In this document: positions 9,408 to 17,300 of the stretch, one piece after another
How the letters are laid out: every line of letters begins with the position of its first letter
Position numbering within the stretch: the stretch's first letter is position 1
NCBI GenBank assembly: GCA_027483705.1
Contig: JAIXTY010000049.1
Coordinates: forward strand, 1-32,383
Length of the DNA: 32,383 nt
Direction of reading: 5' to 3'
Origin: Rubrivivax sp.
GTDB lineage: Bacteria > Pseudomonadota > Gammaproteobacteria > Burkholderiales > Burkholderiaceae_C
Program-made: the position numbers and the translations under genes
The notes under the pieces: generated by a model
Told to the model about the DNA's origin: nothing
Database searches by the model: none
Seen by the model: only the letters and a program-made list of their open reading frames with translations

Positions 9408-9453
9408 GTTCGGGGCCATATCTGATGCGGTTTCGACCGCCCCGGCCCCGAAC
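9408..9453 (-). terminator. Long nested stem-loop between protease and GGDEF-EAL genes
   Basis: A perfect 10-bp inverted repeat, GTTCGGGGCC at 9408-9417 and GGCCCCGAAC at 9444-9453, encloses a smaller hairpin GCGGT-TTCG-ACCGC at 9427-9440. On the minus-strand RNA it begins 16 bases after the protease stop and ends 14 bases before the next ATG. No T-run follows, so it may be a weak terminator, an mRNA-end stabiliser, or a structured 5' element of the c-di-GMP operon. It does not match the GEMM c-di-GMP riboswitch core that I can recall. Confidence 0.5.
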
Positions 9454-9469
9454 TTGAGCGCGCCGGCGC

Positions 9470-11758
9470 TCAGGGCTCGCCCAGCAGCGACCTCTCGCGC
9501 GGATTCGACGGGTTCGTCGTGCCAGCCTCGCTCATCACGAGGCCTTCGCTCATCACGAGCCCCTCGCTCATGACCAGGCCCTCGCTCATCACGAGCCCTT
9601 CGCTCATCACGAGGCCTTCGCTCATCACGAGCCCCTCGCTCATCACGAGGCCTTCGCTCATCACCAGGCCCAGGCTCAGCGTGCGGCCGCTGGCCAGCCA
9701 CGACGACAGCGTGGCCGCCGGGATGAAGAGGCCCGTGCGGCCGGTGGCGCTGGAACTGCCGGCCAGCTCCACCAGCGACACCACGCCCGGCGTGGCCAGT
9801 GCCAGCTGCGTGACCGGCTGCGTGAGCACGGCCATCGGGTAGGTGTCGTTGGTGCCCGGCCACCAGCGGGTGACCAGCCGGCGCACGTCGTTGCGCACCC
9901 AGTGCACGCGCGGGTCGTACCAGCCCTGCCACTGGCGGAACAGCGCCTCGCCGGTGACGACGCGGTTGCCGGCCACCGTGACCAGCCGGCCCCAGGGGAT
10001 GGTGACGCCGTTGATCACCGATTGCGGCGCCGGCAGCGTGGCGCCGCTCCACCACAGCAGGCTGTCGCCGGTGGGGATGCTGCCGCTGGCCAGGCGCTGC
10101 GTCATGTCGTTGCGCAGCGCCGCGGCCAGGCGCACCGCGCCGTCCACGTTCAGCAGCCCGGCACCCTGCTGCAGCAGGTTGGCGTTGGGCAGCGTCTGCG
10201 CGGTGTACTGCAGGATGGCCTTCACCATCGGCGGCGTCAGGCCGTGGTTGGCCTCGAGCATCAGCGCCACGGCGCCGGCCACCACGGGCGCGGCCACCGA
10301 CGTGCCGCTCATCGTCATCAGGGCCTCGTCCTGCGCCGTGCTGGCACCGCCGCCCACCGCCGTGAGCGCGCTGTAGCGCGTGGCCAGCAGGTTGGCGGTG
10401 CCGCCGGCGGCCACCGTGTCCTCGGCCATCGCGGCAACGACGCGGTTGCCCGGCGCCACGAGGTCGGGCTTGATGAGGTTGTCGTAGACGCGCGTGCCGT
10501 TGGCCGCGACGACCGAGCCGCGCGTCGGACCGCGCGAGCTGAAGTTGGCGACGACGTCGTCGCCGCGCGCCAGCGTGCCCCTGATGTTGACGGCACCCAC
10601 CGTCAGCGCCGCCGGCTCGTGGCCCGGCGAGCTGATGGTGCCATAGGACAGCTGGCCCTTGGCGTTGGTGCCGTAGTTGCCGGCCGCCACCACGACGACC
10701 AGGCCCTGCGCCACCGCGGCGCGCACGGCGCGGGCCAGCGGGTCGGTCTGGTACGACTCGGTGGAGTCGGTGCCCAGGCTCAGGTTGACGACGCGGATGT
10801 TCTTCTGCTTCGCGTAGTAGATCACCCAGTCCAGGCCGGCCAGCACATCGGACAGCTGGCCGTAGCCGTTGTCGTCGAGCACGCGCACGTCGAAGAGGTT
10901 GGCGTTGGGCGCGATGCCGGTGGTGTCCAGCGTCTGCCAGGCGCCGCGCCCGGCGGCCACCGCGGCCACGTGCGAGCCGTGGCCGTAGCGGTCATTGCGG
11001 CCGCCGAAGCCGGTCTCGATGCGCGCGCGGTAGGCGTCCATCGAGGGGCTGCCCGGGTACAGCGTGCCCGAGACATCGATGCCCGGCTTCCAGTCGGTGA
11101 CGCCGGCGCGCACGGCGTCGCCGGCCTTGGTGAAGCTGATGGCCTCGCGCACGCGCGACTCGCTGGCGCTTTCGCCGCGGAAGTTGCGGTGCTGCCAGGC
11201 GATGCCCGAGTCGAGCACGGCGATGCCGATGCCCTTGCCGGTGTAGCCCGTGGCCTGGGCGTAGTTCGTGGTGCCGGTGCCCTGCACGGCGCCCGTGCCG
11301 GTGGTGGCGGCCAGCTGGCTGGCCGAGCGCGTCATCAGGCGGTTCGGCGAGATGCTGTGCACGTCGCTGCGCGCGGCGATCGTCGCCACGCGCGAGGCCG
11401 GCAGCAGGGCCGCCAGCGCCTGCACCGAGCTGTAGCGGTAGTAGATGGAGCCGCCGTTGGCCATCACGGCGCTGCGCAGCGCCGAGAGGTCGGCGTCGTT
11501 GCTCTGGCCGACGATCAGCACCTTGACGTGGCGCACGCCGTTCACGTCGCGCGCAAAGTTCACGGCCGGCGTGGTGGCGGCCGCGATCACGGCCTGCAGG
11601 TCGCGGGCGATCTTGCCGCCGCTGGTCTGCGCGCTGGCACCCAGGGCCAGCAGCGTCAGCGCGCCGGCCGCGGCCAGGCCGGCCAGCAACCGCCAGGGGC
11701 GGGCGAGGCGGCGTTCGATGAGGACGGTGAAGCGCGATGGGGCGGGGGCGTGTGGCAT
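9470..11758 (-). CDS. Secreted S8 family subtilisin-like serine protease with repeat tail
   Basis: A 762-residue exported serine protease. Residues 1-43 form a long signal peptide with a basic region (ERRLARPWR), a hydrophobic core and a likely cleavage after ASA at 43. The S8 triad is complete: Asp183 in AVLDSG, His260 in YGHGSHVA and Ser487 in MSGTSVAAP. A prodomain lies before the Asp. About 200 residues after the catalytic domain precede eight perfect GLVMSE repeats (697-744) and an 18-residue tail. No membrane anchor or autotransporter barrel is visible. The ATG at 11758 was chosen because it gives a proper signal peptide; the frame is open further upstream to 11902 without one. Substrate and secretion route past the outer membrane are unknown. 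A candidate promoter lies at 11927-11954. Confidence 0.93.
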   Translation of the reverse strand: MPHAPAPSRFTVLIERRLARPWRLLAGLAAAGALTLLALGASAQTSGGKIARDLQAVIAAATTPAVNFARDVNGVRHVKVLIVGQSNDADLSALRSAVMANGGSIYYRYSSVQALAALLPASRVATIAARSDVHSISPNRLMTRSASQLAATTGTGAVQGTGTTNYAQATGYTGKGIGIAVLDSGIAWQHRNFRGESASESRVREAISFTKAGDAVRAGVTDWKPGIDVSGTLYPGSPSMDAYRARIETGFGGRNDRYGHGSHVAAVAAGRGAWQTLDTTGIAPNANLFDVRVLDDNGYGQLSDVLAGLDWVIYYAKQKNIRVVNLSLGTDSTESYQTDPLARAVRAAVAQGLVVVVAAGNYGTNAKGQLSYGTISSPGHEPAALTVGAVNIRGTLARGDDVVANFSSRGPTRGSVVAANGTRVYDNLIKPDLVAPGNRVVAAMAEDTVAAGGTANLLATRYSALTAVGGGASTAQDEALMTMSGTSVAAPVVAGAVALMLEANHGLTPPMVKAILQYTAQTLPNANLLQQGAGLLNVDGAVRLAAALRNDMTQRLASGSIPTGDSLLWWSGATLPAPQSVINGVTIPWGRLVTVAGNRVVTGEALFRQWQGWYDPRVHWVRNDVRRLVTRWWPGTNDTYPMAVLTQPVTQLALATPGVVSLVELAGSSSATGRTGLFIPAATLSSWLASGRTLSLGLVMSEGLVMSEGLVMSEGLVMSEGLVMSEGLVMSEGLVMSEGLVMSEAGTTNPSNPRERSLLGEP
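9527..9670 (-). repeat. 18-bp tandem repeat, eight copies, encoding GLVMSE
   Basis: Eight head-to-tail 18-bp units, each translating to Gly-Leu-Val-Met-Ser-Glu with no amino-acid change across all copies. The DNA units differ at silent positions (Leu CTC or CTG, Gly GGC or GGG, Val GTG or GTC), so the peptide is conserved beyond the DNA. The array lies 18 codons before the protease stop. Copy-number change would be in frame. Confidence 0.95.
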
Positions 11759-11763
11759 CGGAG

Positions 11764-11831
11764 CTCGGTGATCTCGGTGAAGAACGGCTCGAGGTCGCGG
11801 CCCGTTGCCGGCCGGTCCCCGTGCTCGGTGA
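11764..11831 (-). repeat. Three copies of TCACCGAG upstream of the protease
   Basis: On the minus strand TCACCGAG occurs at 11831-11824, 11780-11773 and 11771-11764, the last two separated by one base. They lie 6 to 73 bases before the protease ATG, in its 5' untranslated region. A regulator or RNA-binding site is possible, but chance cannot be excluded. Confidence 0.35.
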
Positions 11832-11926
11832 TCGTCGTGTCCCGCGACTGGCCGCTGGCCACCCCCGCGTGCGCCGCTCAGCGCAGCCGGCCGGAAGGCC
11901 ACCCCTGCGCGATCGAACGCGGCGGG

Positions 11927-11954
11927 AGTATCCCGGCTGCCGGCCTGCTGTAAC
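11927..11954 (-). promoter_or_regulatory. Candidate sigma-70 promoter for the S8 protease
   Basis: On the minus strand GTTACA (11954-11949) and GATACT (11932-11927) are separated by 16 bases, each matching 4 of 6 consensus positions. It would give a leader of about 160 bases. The GC-rich background makes AT-rich hexamers like this stand out, but the match is modest. Confidence 0.35.
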
Positions 11955-11982
11955 CGCGCGTGTCCGCGGCGCCGTGAATTCC

Positions 11983-12004
11983 TGCCGTCGACCGTGTCAC
12001 GGCA
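11983..12004. other. Inverted repeat in the yggS-protease gap
   Basis: TGCCGT and ACGGCA are 6-bp arms around a 10-base centre that itself contains the near-palindrome CCGTGTCACGG (11992-12002). It lies 18 bases downstream of the yggS stop. It has no T-run, so an operator or a weak terminator are both possible. The rest of the 263-base gap holds only the features listed separately. Confidence 0.3.
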
Positions 12005-12021
12005 CCCCGGCCGCCGCCGCT

Positions 12022-12714
12022 TCAGCGCGCGCCGAAGACGGCCGTGCCCACGCGCACCAGCGTGCTGCCCTCGGCGATGGCGGCCTCCAGGTCGGCACTC
12101 ATGCCCATGCTCAGCGTGTCCAGCACGAGGCCCTGGTCATACAGGGCCTGCTGCAGCTCGCGCAGGCGGCGGTGGGCGGCGCGCTGCGCCGCGGCGTCGT
12201 CGGTGGGTGCCGGGATGCTCATCAGCCCGGCCAGGCGCACCCGGCCGGCCGGCAGTGCCGCGACGGCGGCCGCCAGCGCGGGCAGCTCGGCCGGCGCCAC
12301 GCCGCTCTTGCTGGCCTCGCCGCTGACGTTGACCTGCAGACACAGCTTCAGCGGCGGCAGCCAGGCCGGGCGCTGCTCGGCCAGCCGCTCGGCGATCTTC
12401 AGCCGGTCCACCGAGTGCACCCAGTCGAAGGCCTCGGCCACCGGGCGCGTCTTGTTGCTCTGCAGCGGGCCGATGAAGTGCCATTCGAGCTGCGGGCGCA
12501 GGTCGGCCAGCGCGTCGATCTTGGCCAGCGCCTCCTGCACGTAGTTCTCGCCGAAGGCCGCCTGGCCGGCGGCGTGGGCCTCGCGCACGGCGTCAGGACC
12601 GAAGGTCTTGCTCACCGCCAGCAGCGTGACGCTGTTGGCACCCCGGCCCGCCGCCTGGCTGGCGGCCTCGATGCGACGCTTCACGGCTTGCAGCCGGCTT
12701 CCGATGCTCTCCAT
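12022..12714 (-). CDS. yggS: YggS/PLPBP family pyridoxal phosphate homeostasis protein
   Basis: A 230-residue single-domain PLP-binding protein of the YggS/PROSC family. It binds pyridoxal 5'-phosphate on a lysine, here Lys36 in LLAVSKT, and helps keep B6 vitamers and amino-acid pools balanced; it has no known catalytic turnover. Other family blocks are FGENYVQEAL (about 54-63), WHFIGPLQSNK (about 78-88), NVSGEASKSG (about 129-138), and SMGMSADLEAAIAEGSTLVRVGTAVFG at the C-terminus. The length is normal. It is divergent from pilT, an arrangement seen in many proteobacteria. The ATG at 12714 lies within the candidate pilT promoter, so expression of the two may be linked. Confidence 0.95.
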   Translation of the reverse strand: MESIGSRLQAVKRRIEAASQAAGRGANSVTLLAVSKTFGPDAVREAHAAGQAAFGENYVQEALAKIDALADLRPQLEWHFIGPLQSNKTRPVAEAFDWVHSVDRLKIAERLAEQRPAWLPPLKLCLQVNVSGEASKSGVAPAELPALAAAVAALPAGRVRLAGLMSIPAPTDDAAAQRAAHRRLRELQQALYDQGLVLDTLSMGMSADLEAAIAEGSTLVRVGTAVFGAR

Positions 12715-12717
12715 AAT
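12688..12717 (+). promoter_or_regulatory. Candidate sigma-70 promoter for pilT
   Basis: TTGCAG (12688-12693) and CATAAT (12712-12717) are 18 bases apart, with 4 of 6 and 5 of 6 consensus matches. Transcription would begin about 50 bases before the pilT ATG. The element overlaps the first codons of yggS on the other strand. The leader contains the GC-rich inverted repeat GGCGCC-GGC-GGCGCC. Confidence 0.5.
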
Positions 12718-12772
12718 GCCCCGAGCCTAATCCCCCGGGCCGGCGCCGGCGGCGCCAAGGGCCCAACCCCTC

Positions 12773-13816
12773 ATGGACATCACCCAGCTGCTGGCCTTTT
12801 CCGTCAAGAACAAGGCCTCGGACCTGCACTTGTCGGCCGGCCTGCCGCCGATGATCCGCGTGCATGGCGACGTGCGTCGCATCAATGTCGAGCCCCTGGA
12901 CCACAAGGCGGTGCACGCCATGGTCTACGACATCATGAACGACTCGCAGCGCAAGCACTACGAGGACACGCTGGAGTGCGACTTCTCGTTCGAGATCCAG
13001 GGCCTGGCGCGCTTCCGCGTCAACGCCTTCAACCAGAACCGCGGTGCCGGCGCGGTGTTCCGCACCATCCCGAGCAAGATCCTCACGCTCGAGCAGCTGG
13101 GCACGCCCAAGGTCTTTGCCGAGCTGGCGCTCAAGCCGCGCGGTCTGGTGCTGGTCACGGGCCCCACCGGCAGCGGCAAGAGCACGACGCTGGCCGCGAT
13201 GGTGAACCACCTCAATGAAAACGAGTACGGCCACGTGCTGACGGTCGAAGATCCGATCGAGTTCGTGCACGAGAGCAAGAAGTGCCTGGTCAACCAGCGC
13301 GAGGTGGGCCCGCACACGCTCTCGTTCAACAACGCACTGCGCAGTGCGCTGCGCGAGGACCCCGACGCCATCCTGGTGGGCGAGCTGCGCGACCTGGAAA
13401 CCATCCGCCTGGCGCTCACGGCCTCGGAAACCGGCCACCTGGTGTTCGGCACGCTGCACACCAGCTCGGCGGCCAAGACCATCGACCGCGTCGTCGACGT
13501 GTTCCCCGCGGCCGAGAAGGAGATGGTGCGCGCGATGCTGTCCGAGTCGCTGGTGGCCGTGATCTCGCAGACGCTGTGCAAGCTGAAGGACGGCTCCGGC
13601 CGCGTGGCCGCGCACGAGATCATGCTGGGCACCAGCGCCATCAAGAACCTGATCCGCGAGAACAAGATCGCCCAGATGTACAGCGCCATCCAGACCGGCC
13701 AGAACCTGGGGATGCAGACGCTGGACCAGAATCTGGCCGACCTGGTGCGCCGCAACCTCATCAGCCCGGCCGAAGCGCGTGCGAAGGCCAAGATCCCGGA
13801 AAACTTCCCCGGCTAG
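12773..13816 (+). CDS. pilT: Type IV pilus retraction ATPase PilT
   Basis: A 347-residue hexameric cytoplasmic ATPase that powers pilus retraction for twitching motility and DNA uptake. The N-terminal PAS-like domain begins MDITQLLAFSVKNKASDLHLS. Walker A is GPTGSGKS at residues 130-137 (Lys136), followed by the Asp box TVEDPIEF, the Walker B region DAILVGELRDLET and the His box TGHLVFGTLHTSSA. The C-terminal GTSAIKNLIRENK segment is typical of PilT and matches the conserved retraction motif region. Length and ends agree with the family. pilU follows after 10 bases, so the two are an operon. No good Shine-Dalgarno precedes the ATG. The separate pilus-assembly genes are not in this window. Confidence 0.97.
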   Translation: MDITQLLAFSVKNKASDLHLSAGLPPMIRVHGDVRRINVEPLDHKAVHAMVYDIMNDSQRKHYEDTLECDFSFEIQGLARFRVNAFNQNRGAGAVFRTIPSKILTLEQLGTPKVFAELALKPRGLVLVTGPTGSGKSTTLAAMVNHLNENEYGHVLTVEDPIEFVHESKKCLVNQREVGPHTLSFNNALRSALREDPDAILVGELRDLETIRLALTASETGHLVFGTLHTSSAAKTIDRVVDVFPAAEKEMVRAMLSESLVAVISQTLCKLKDGSGRVAAHEIMLGTSAIKNLIRENKIAQMYSAIQTGQNLGMQTLDQNLADLVRRNLISPAEARAKAKIPENFPG

Positions 13817-13826
13817 GACTCGCACC

Positions 13827-14963
13827 ATGGAACGCGACCAGGCATCCAAGTTTGTCAATGACCTCCTGCGGCTGATGGTCAGCCGCAACGGCTCGGACCT
13901 CTTCCTCACGGCCGACTTTCCGCCGGCCATCAAGGTGGACGGCAAGGTCACGAAGGTGAGCCCGCAGCCGCTGACGGGCCAGCACACGCTGGCGCTGGCG
14001 CGCGCCGTGATGAACGACAAGCAGGCGGCCGAGTTCGAGCGCACGAAGGAGTGCAACTTCGCCGTCAGCCCGCAGGGCGTGGGGCGCTTCCGCGTCAACG
14101 CCTTCGTGCAGCAGGGCCAGGTCGGCATGGTGTTCCGCACGATCCCGGCCACGCTGCCCACCATCGACAGCCTGGGCCTGCCGCCGGTGCTGAAGGAAGT
14201 GGCCATGACCAAGCGCGGCCTGGTCATCTTCGTCGGCGCCACGGGCTCGGGCAAGAGCACCTCGCTGGCGGCCATCGTCGACCACCGCAACGAGAACAGC
14301 TTCGGCCACATCATCACCGTCGAGGACCCGGTGGAGTTCGTTCACCCGCACAAGAACTGCATCGTCACGCAGCGCGAGCTCGGCCTCGACACCGACAGCT
14401 GGGAGGCGGCGCTGAAGAACACGCTGCGCCAGGCGCCCGACGTCATCCTGATGGGCGAGATCCGCGACCGCGAGACCATGGAACACGCGGTGGCCTTCGC
14501 CGAGACCGGCCACCTGTGTCTGGCCACGCTGCACGCCAACAGCGCCAACCAGGCGCTCGACCGCATCATCAACTTCTTCCCTGAAGAGCGGCGCCAGCAG
14601 CTGCTGATGGACCTGTCGCTCAACCTGAAGGCCATGGTCAGCCAGCGCCTGCTACCCCGAGAGCAGGGCCGCGGGCGCATCGCGGCGGTTGAGATCATGC
14701 TCAACACGCCGCTGGTCGGCGACCTCATCTTCAAGGGCGAGATCGCCGAGATCAAGGAGCTGATGAAGCGCAGCCGCGAGCTCGGCATGCAGACCTTCGA
14801 CCAGAGCCTGTTCGATCTCTACGAGAACAAGCACGTCACCTATGAAGACGCGCTGCGCAACGCCGACTCGGTGAACGACCTGCGGCTGCAGATCAAGCTG
14901 CAGAGCACGCGGGCCCGCAATGTCGACCTCGCCGCCGGCACCGAACACCTGAAGGTCGTCTGA
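13827..14963 (+). CDS. pilU: PilT-dependent retraction ATPase PilU
   Basis: A 378-residue paralog of PilT that assists retraction under load and works in the same inner-membrane machine. Walker A is GATGSGKS at residues 137-144, followed by TVEDPVEFVHPHKNC, the Walker B region DVILMGEIRDRET and the His box TGHLCLATLHANSA. The PilU-specific C-terminal region (about residues 295-378) contains the segment MQTFDQSLFDLYENKHVTYE. The start is taken as ATG 13827 (MERDQASKFVNDLL), which fits the family; the frame extends 16 codons upstream into pilT with an unlikely Arg-rich sequence. It is 10 bases after pilT and 26 bases before the DUF502 gene, so cotranscription of all three is possible. Confidence 0.96.
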   Translation: MERDQASKFVNDLLRLMVSRNGSDLFLTADFPPAIKVDGKVTKVSPQPLTGQHTLALARAVMNDKQAAEFERTKECNFAVSPQGVGRFRVNAFVQQGQVGMVFRTIPATLPTIDSLGLPPVLKEVAMTKRGLVIFVGATGSGKSTSLAAIVDHRNENSFGHIITVEDPVEFVHPHKNCIVTQRELGLDTDSWEAALKNTLRQAPDVILMGEIRDRETMEHAVAFAETGHLCLATLHANSANQALDRIINFFPEERRQQLLMDLSLNLKAMVSQRLLPREQGRGRIAAVEIMLNTPLVGDLIFKGEIAEIKELMKRSRELGMQTFDQSLFDLYENKHVTYEDALRNADSVNDLRLQIKLQSTRARNVDLAAGTEHLKVV

Positions 14964-14989
14964 AGCCCGCGCCAGCGCAGCCGGATCGC

Positions 14990-15706
14990 ATGCGGCGGGC
15001 CACGCGCCACCTGCTCGGCCTGTTCGTCACCGGTCTGCTGGCGGCGCTGCCGCTGGCCGCGACCGTGGCCGTGTTCGCCTGGGCCATCAGCCTGCTGCTG
15101 CAGTGGGTGGGCCCGCGCAGCGCCTTCGGCGAGCTGCTCGGCGGCATCGGGCTGGGCGTCACCGGCTCCGAGATCGTCGGCTACCTCGTCGGCGTGGCCA
15201 TCATCGTGGGCGCCATCCTGCTGCTCGGCCTGCTGGTCGAGCTGGGCCTGGAGCGCGGCCTGGCCGGCGTGGTGGACGCCATCGTGCGGCGCATCCCGCT
15301 GGTGCGCAGCGTGTACGACCTCCTGCAGCGCTTCGTGGCGCTCCTGTCGCAGCGCGACGAGGACGGCACGCGGGCCATGCAGCCGGTGTGGGTGAGCTTC
15401 GGCGGCCGCGCCGAGCCCGGCTGCGTGGCGCTGGCGCTGCAGACGACCGCCGAGCCGGTGCTGGTGGACGGCCGCCGCTGCGTGCCGGTGATGGTGCCCA
15501 CCGCGCCGGTGCCGGTGGGCGGCGGGCTGATGTTCGTGCCCGAGGACTGGGTCTCGAAGGCCGAGCTCAGCGTCGAGGCCGTGACGGCGCTGTACGTGAG
15601 CATGGGCGTCACCGCGCCGCAGCACCTGCCTGCTGCAACGTCGTCAGCGACGTCGTCAGCGCCAGCGCCAGCGCCGGCGCCCGGCCGTGGCAGCATCACG
15701 CCATGA
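14990..15706 (+). CDS. DUF502 family inner-membrane protein
   Basis: A 238-residue protein I place in DUF502, a family of membrane proteins of unknown function. Two long hydrophobic segments are seen at about residues 7-38 and 56-85, followed by the family-typical stretch IPLVRSVYDLLQRF near residue 103 and a soluble domain with VPTAPVPVGGGLMFVPEDWV. The last 25 residues are low complexity (Ala, Ser, Pro). They come partly from a doubled 12-bp unit ACGTCGTCAGCG at 15638-15661 followed by CCAGCG units, so the tail may be recently expanded. The TGA overlaps the ATG of the next gene by 4 bases. No link to type IV pili is known to me despite its place behind pilTU. Confidence 0.85.
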   Translation: MRRATRHLLGLFVTGLLAALPLAATVAVFAWAISLLLQWVGPRSAFGELLGGIGLGVTGSEIVGYLVGVAIIVGAILLLGLLVELGLERGLAGVVDAIVRRIPLVRSVYDLLQRFVALLSQRDEDGTRAMQPVWVSFGGRAEPGCVALALQTTAEPVLVDGRRCVPVMVPTAPVPVGGGLMFVPEDWVSKAELSVEAVTALYVSMGVTAPQHLPAATSSATSSAPAPAPAPGRGSITP

Positions 15707-16587
15707 ACACCCCCGCACCCACCCCGTCCCGCACCGTGGCCTTCCTGGGCCTCGGCGTCATGGGCCACCCGATGGCCGGCCACCTGGCGAAGGCCGGGCA
15801 CCGCGTCACCGTCTACAACCGCACCGCCGCCAAGGCCGCCGCCTGGGCCGCCGAGCACGGCGGCGCCCACGCCGCCACCCCGCGCGAGGCCGCCGCCGGC
15901 GCCGACGTGGTGTGCGCCTGTGTCGGCAACGACGACGACCTGCGCAGCGTCACGCTGGGCGCCGACGGCGCCTTTGCCGGCATGAAGCCGGGCGCCGTGT
16001 TCGTCGACCACACCACGGCCTCGGCCGAGGTGGCGCGCGAGCTGCACGCCGCGGCGCGCGAGCGCGGGCTGCACTTCATCGACGCCCCGGTGTCGGGCGG
16101 CCAGGCCGGTGCGGTGAACGGCGTGCTCACCGTCATGTGCGGCGGCGACGACGAGCCCTTCGCCGCGGCGCAGCCGGTGGTGATGGCCTATGCGCGCGCC
16201 TGCACGCTGCTGGGCGCCAGCGGTTCGGGGCAGCTGGCCAAGATGGTCAACCAGGTTTGCATCGCCGGGCTCGTGCAGGGCCTGGCCGAGGCGCTGGCCT
16301 TCGGGCAGCGGGCCGGCCTGGACATGCCCAAGGTGCTGGACGTCATCGGCAAGGGCGCGGCGCAGAGCTGGCAGATGGACAACCGCGGCAAGACCATGCT
16401 CGAGCGCAAGTTCGACTTCGGCTTCGCGGTCGACTGGATGCGCAAGGATCTCGGCCTCGTGCTCGAGGAGGCTCGCCGCAACGGCGCGCAGCTGCCCGTG
16501 ACGGCGCTGGTGGACCAGTTCTACGCCGAGCTGCAGGCCCAGGGCGGGCGGCGCTGGGACACCTCGAGCCTGATCGCGCGGCTCTAG
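15703..16587 (+). CDS. NAD(P)-dependent oxidoreductase, 3-hydroxyisobutyrate dehydrogenase family
   Basis: A 294-residue beta-hydroxyacid dehydrogenase. The N-terminal Rossmann motif FLGLGVMGHPMAGHLAKAGH (about residues 14-33) binds NAD(P), followed by VYNRT, which favours NADP through the Arg after the second strand. The substrate signature DAPVSGGQAGAVNG lies near residue 127, and the catalytic lysine is Lys180 in GSGQLAKMVNQ. The family acts on 3-hydroxyisobutyrate, tartronate semialdehyde, glyoxylate or similar small acids; which one cannot be told. Length is normal. The start codon overlaps the DUF502 stop (ATGA), so it is likely translated by coupling. It ends 17 bases before the convergent BON lipoprotein gene. 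Confidence 0.9.
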   Translation: MNTPAPTPSRTVAFLGLGVMGHPMAGHLAKAGHRVTVYNRTAAKAAAWAAEHGGAHAATPREAAAGADVVCACVGNDDDLRSVTLGADGAFAGMKPGAVFVDHTTASAEVARELHAAARERGLHFIDAPVSGGQAGAVNGVLTVMCGGDDEPFAAAQPVVMAYARACTLLGASGSGQLAKMVNQVCIAGLVQGLAEALAFGQRAGLDMPKVLDVIGKGAAQSWQMDNRGKTMLERKFDFGFAVDWMRKDLGLVLEEARRNGAQLPVTALVDQFYAELQAQGGRRWDTSSLIARL

Positions 16588-16604
16588 CCTCCCGGCTGCT
16601 GCGC

Positions 16605-17300
16605 TCAGCGGGGCGCGGGGCTGGCGGGTGCGGCCGGCGTCATCGGCGCGGCCGTGCCCACCGGCGCGGGCGCCTGCGAACCCGGCTTCACGGCGGCGTT
16701 CTCGGCCGCCAGGTCGGCCTCGCTGATCGTCTCGAACACCTTCACCACGCGCTCGACGCCGCTCACGCGGCTGGCGAGTTCGGAGCCGCGCTCGGCCTCG
16801 CGCGGGGTGACGCGGCCCATCAGGTAGACCACGCGCCGCTCGGCCACCACCTTGAAGGCGTTGGCCGACACGTCCTTGGCGTCCACCAGCGTGGCCTTCA
16901 CCTTGGCGGCGAGCACGGCGTCGGCCGAACGCGAGGACAGCGAGCTGTTGCCGGCCACGACGAGCTCGTTGACGACGCCGCGCACGTTCTCGACCTTGGC
17001 CACCGCCTCCTCCGCGCGGCTGCGTTCGGTGGCGCTGGGCACCTCGCCGGTGAGCAGCACGACGCGGTTGAAGCTGTTGACACTGACCTGGCCCAGCGTC
17101 GCGAGCTCGCGCACGCGGGCCGCGGCGCGGAACTCGATGCCCTGGTCCTCGAGCTGGATGCCGGCGGTGCGGCGGTCGGTGGCCACGAGGCCGCCGCCAA
17201 CGACGGCACCACCCACCAGCAGCGGGGGCACCACGGCACAGGCCGACAGCGACGCGGCCACGACAACGAGCACGGTGCGCTTCCAGGGGAACGAGGGCAT
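16605..17300 (-). CDS. BON-domain outer-membrane lipoprotein (DolP/YraP-like)
   Basis: A 231-residue lipoprotein with two BON domains. The signal peptide runs through VLVVVAASLSAC, a good lipobox with Cys as the future first residue (about residue 20). BON domain one covers about residues 45-125 (NRVVLLTGEVPSATERSRAE), and two about 130-200 (RRVVYLMGRVTPREAERGSE). A Pro/Ala-rich tail of about 30 residues follows. In E. coli DolP (YraP) supports outer-membrane integrity and division-site function; here the same order of neighbours (yraN, SIS protein, BON protein) supports orthology. The start ATG at 17300 shares one base with the upstream SIS stop (TGATG). An upstream frame extension lacks a signal peptide and is rejected. 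Confidence 0.9.
   Translation of the reverse strand: MPSFPWKRTVLVVVAASLSACAVVPPLLVGGAVVGGGLVATDRRTAGIQLEDQGIEFRAAARVRELATLGQVSVNSFNRVVLLTGEVPSATERSRAEEAVAKVENVRGVVNELVVAGNSSLSSRSADAVLAAKVKATLVDAKDVSANAFKVVAERRVVYLMGRVTPREAERGSELASRVSGVERVVKVFETISEADLAAENAAVKPGSQAPAPVGTAAPMTPAAPASPAPR

Noticed and set aside
9408-9453. c-di-GMP (GEMM) riboswitch before the GGDEF-EAL genes
   Set aside because: The region is structured, but it is too short and lacks the conserved core bases of the class I riboswitch as I know it.
4187-9573. Long plus-strand open frames (898 and 943 codons) opposite the two GGDEF-EAL genes
   Set aside because: Their products are Arg/Gln/His/Ala-rich with no motifs, as expected for antisense frames of GC-rich genes; the minus-strand frames carry complete domains.
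11759-11902. Upstream start for the S8 protease at 11902
   Set aside because: It would bury the signal peptide behind 48 polar residues; the ATG at 11758 begins directly with a signal peptide.
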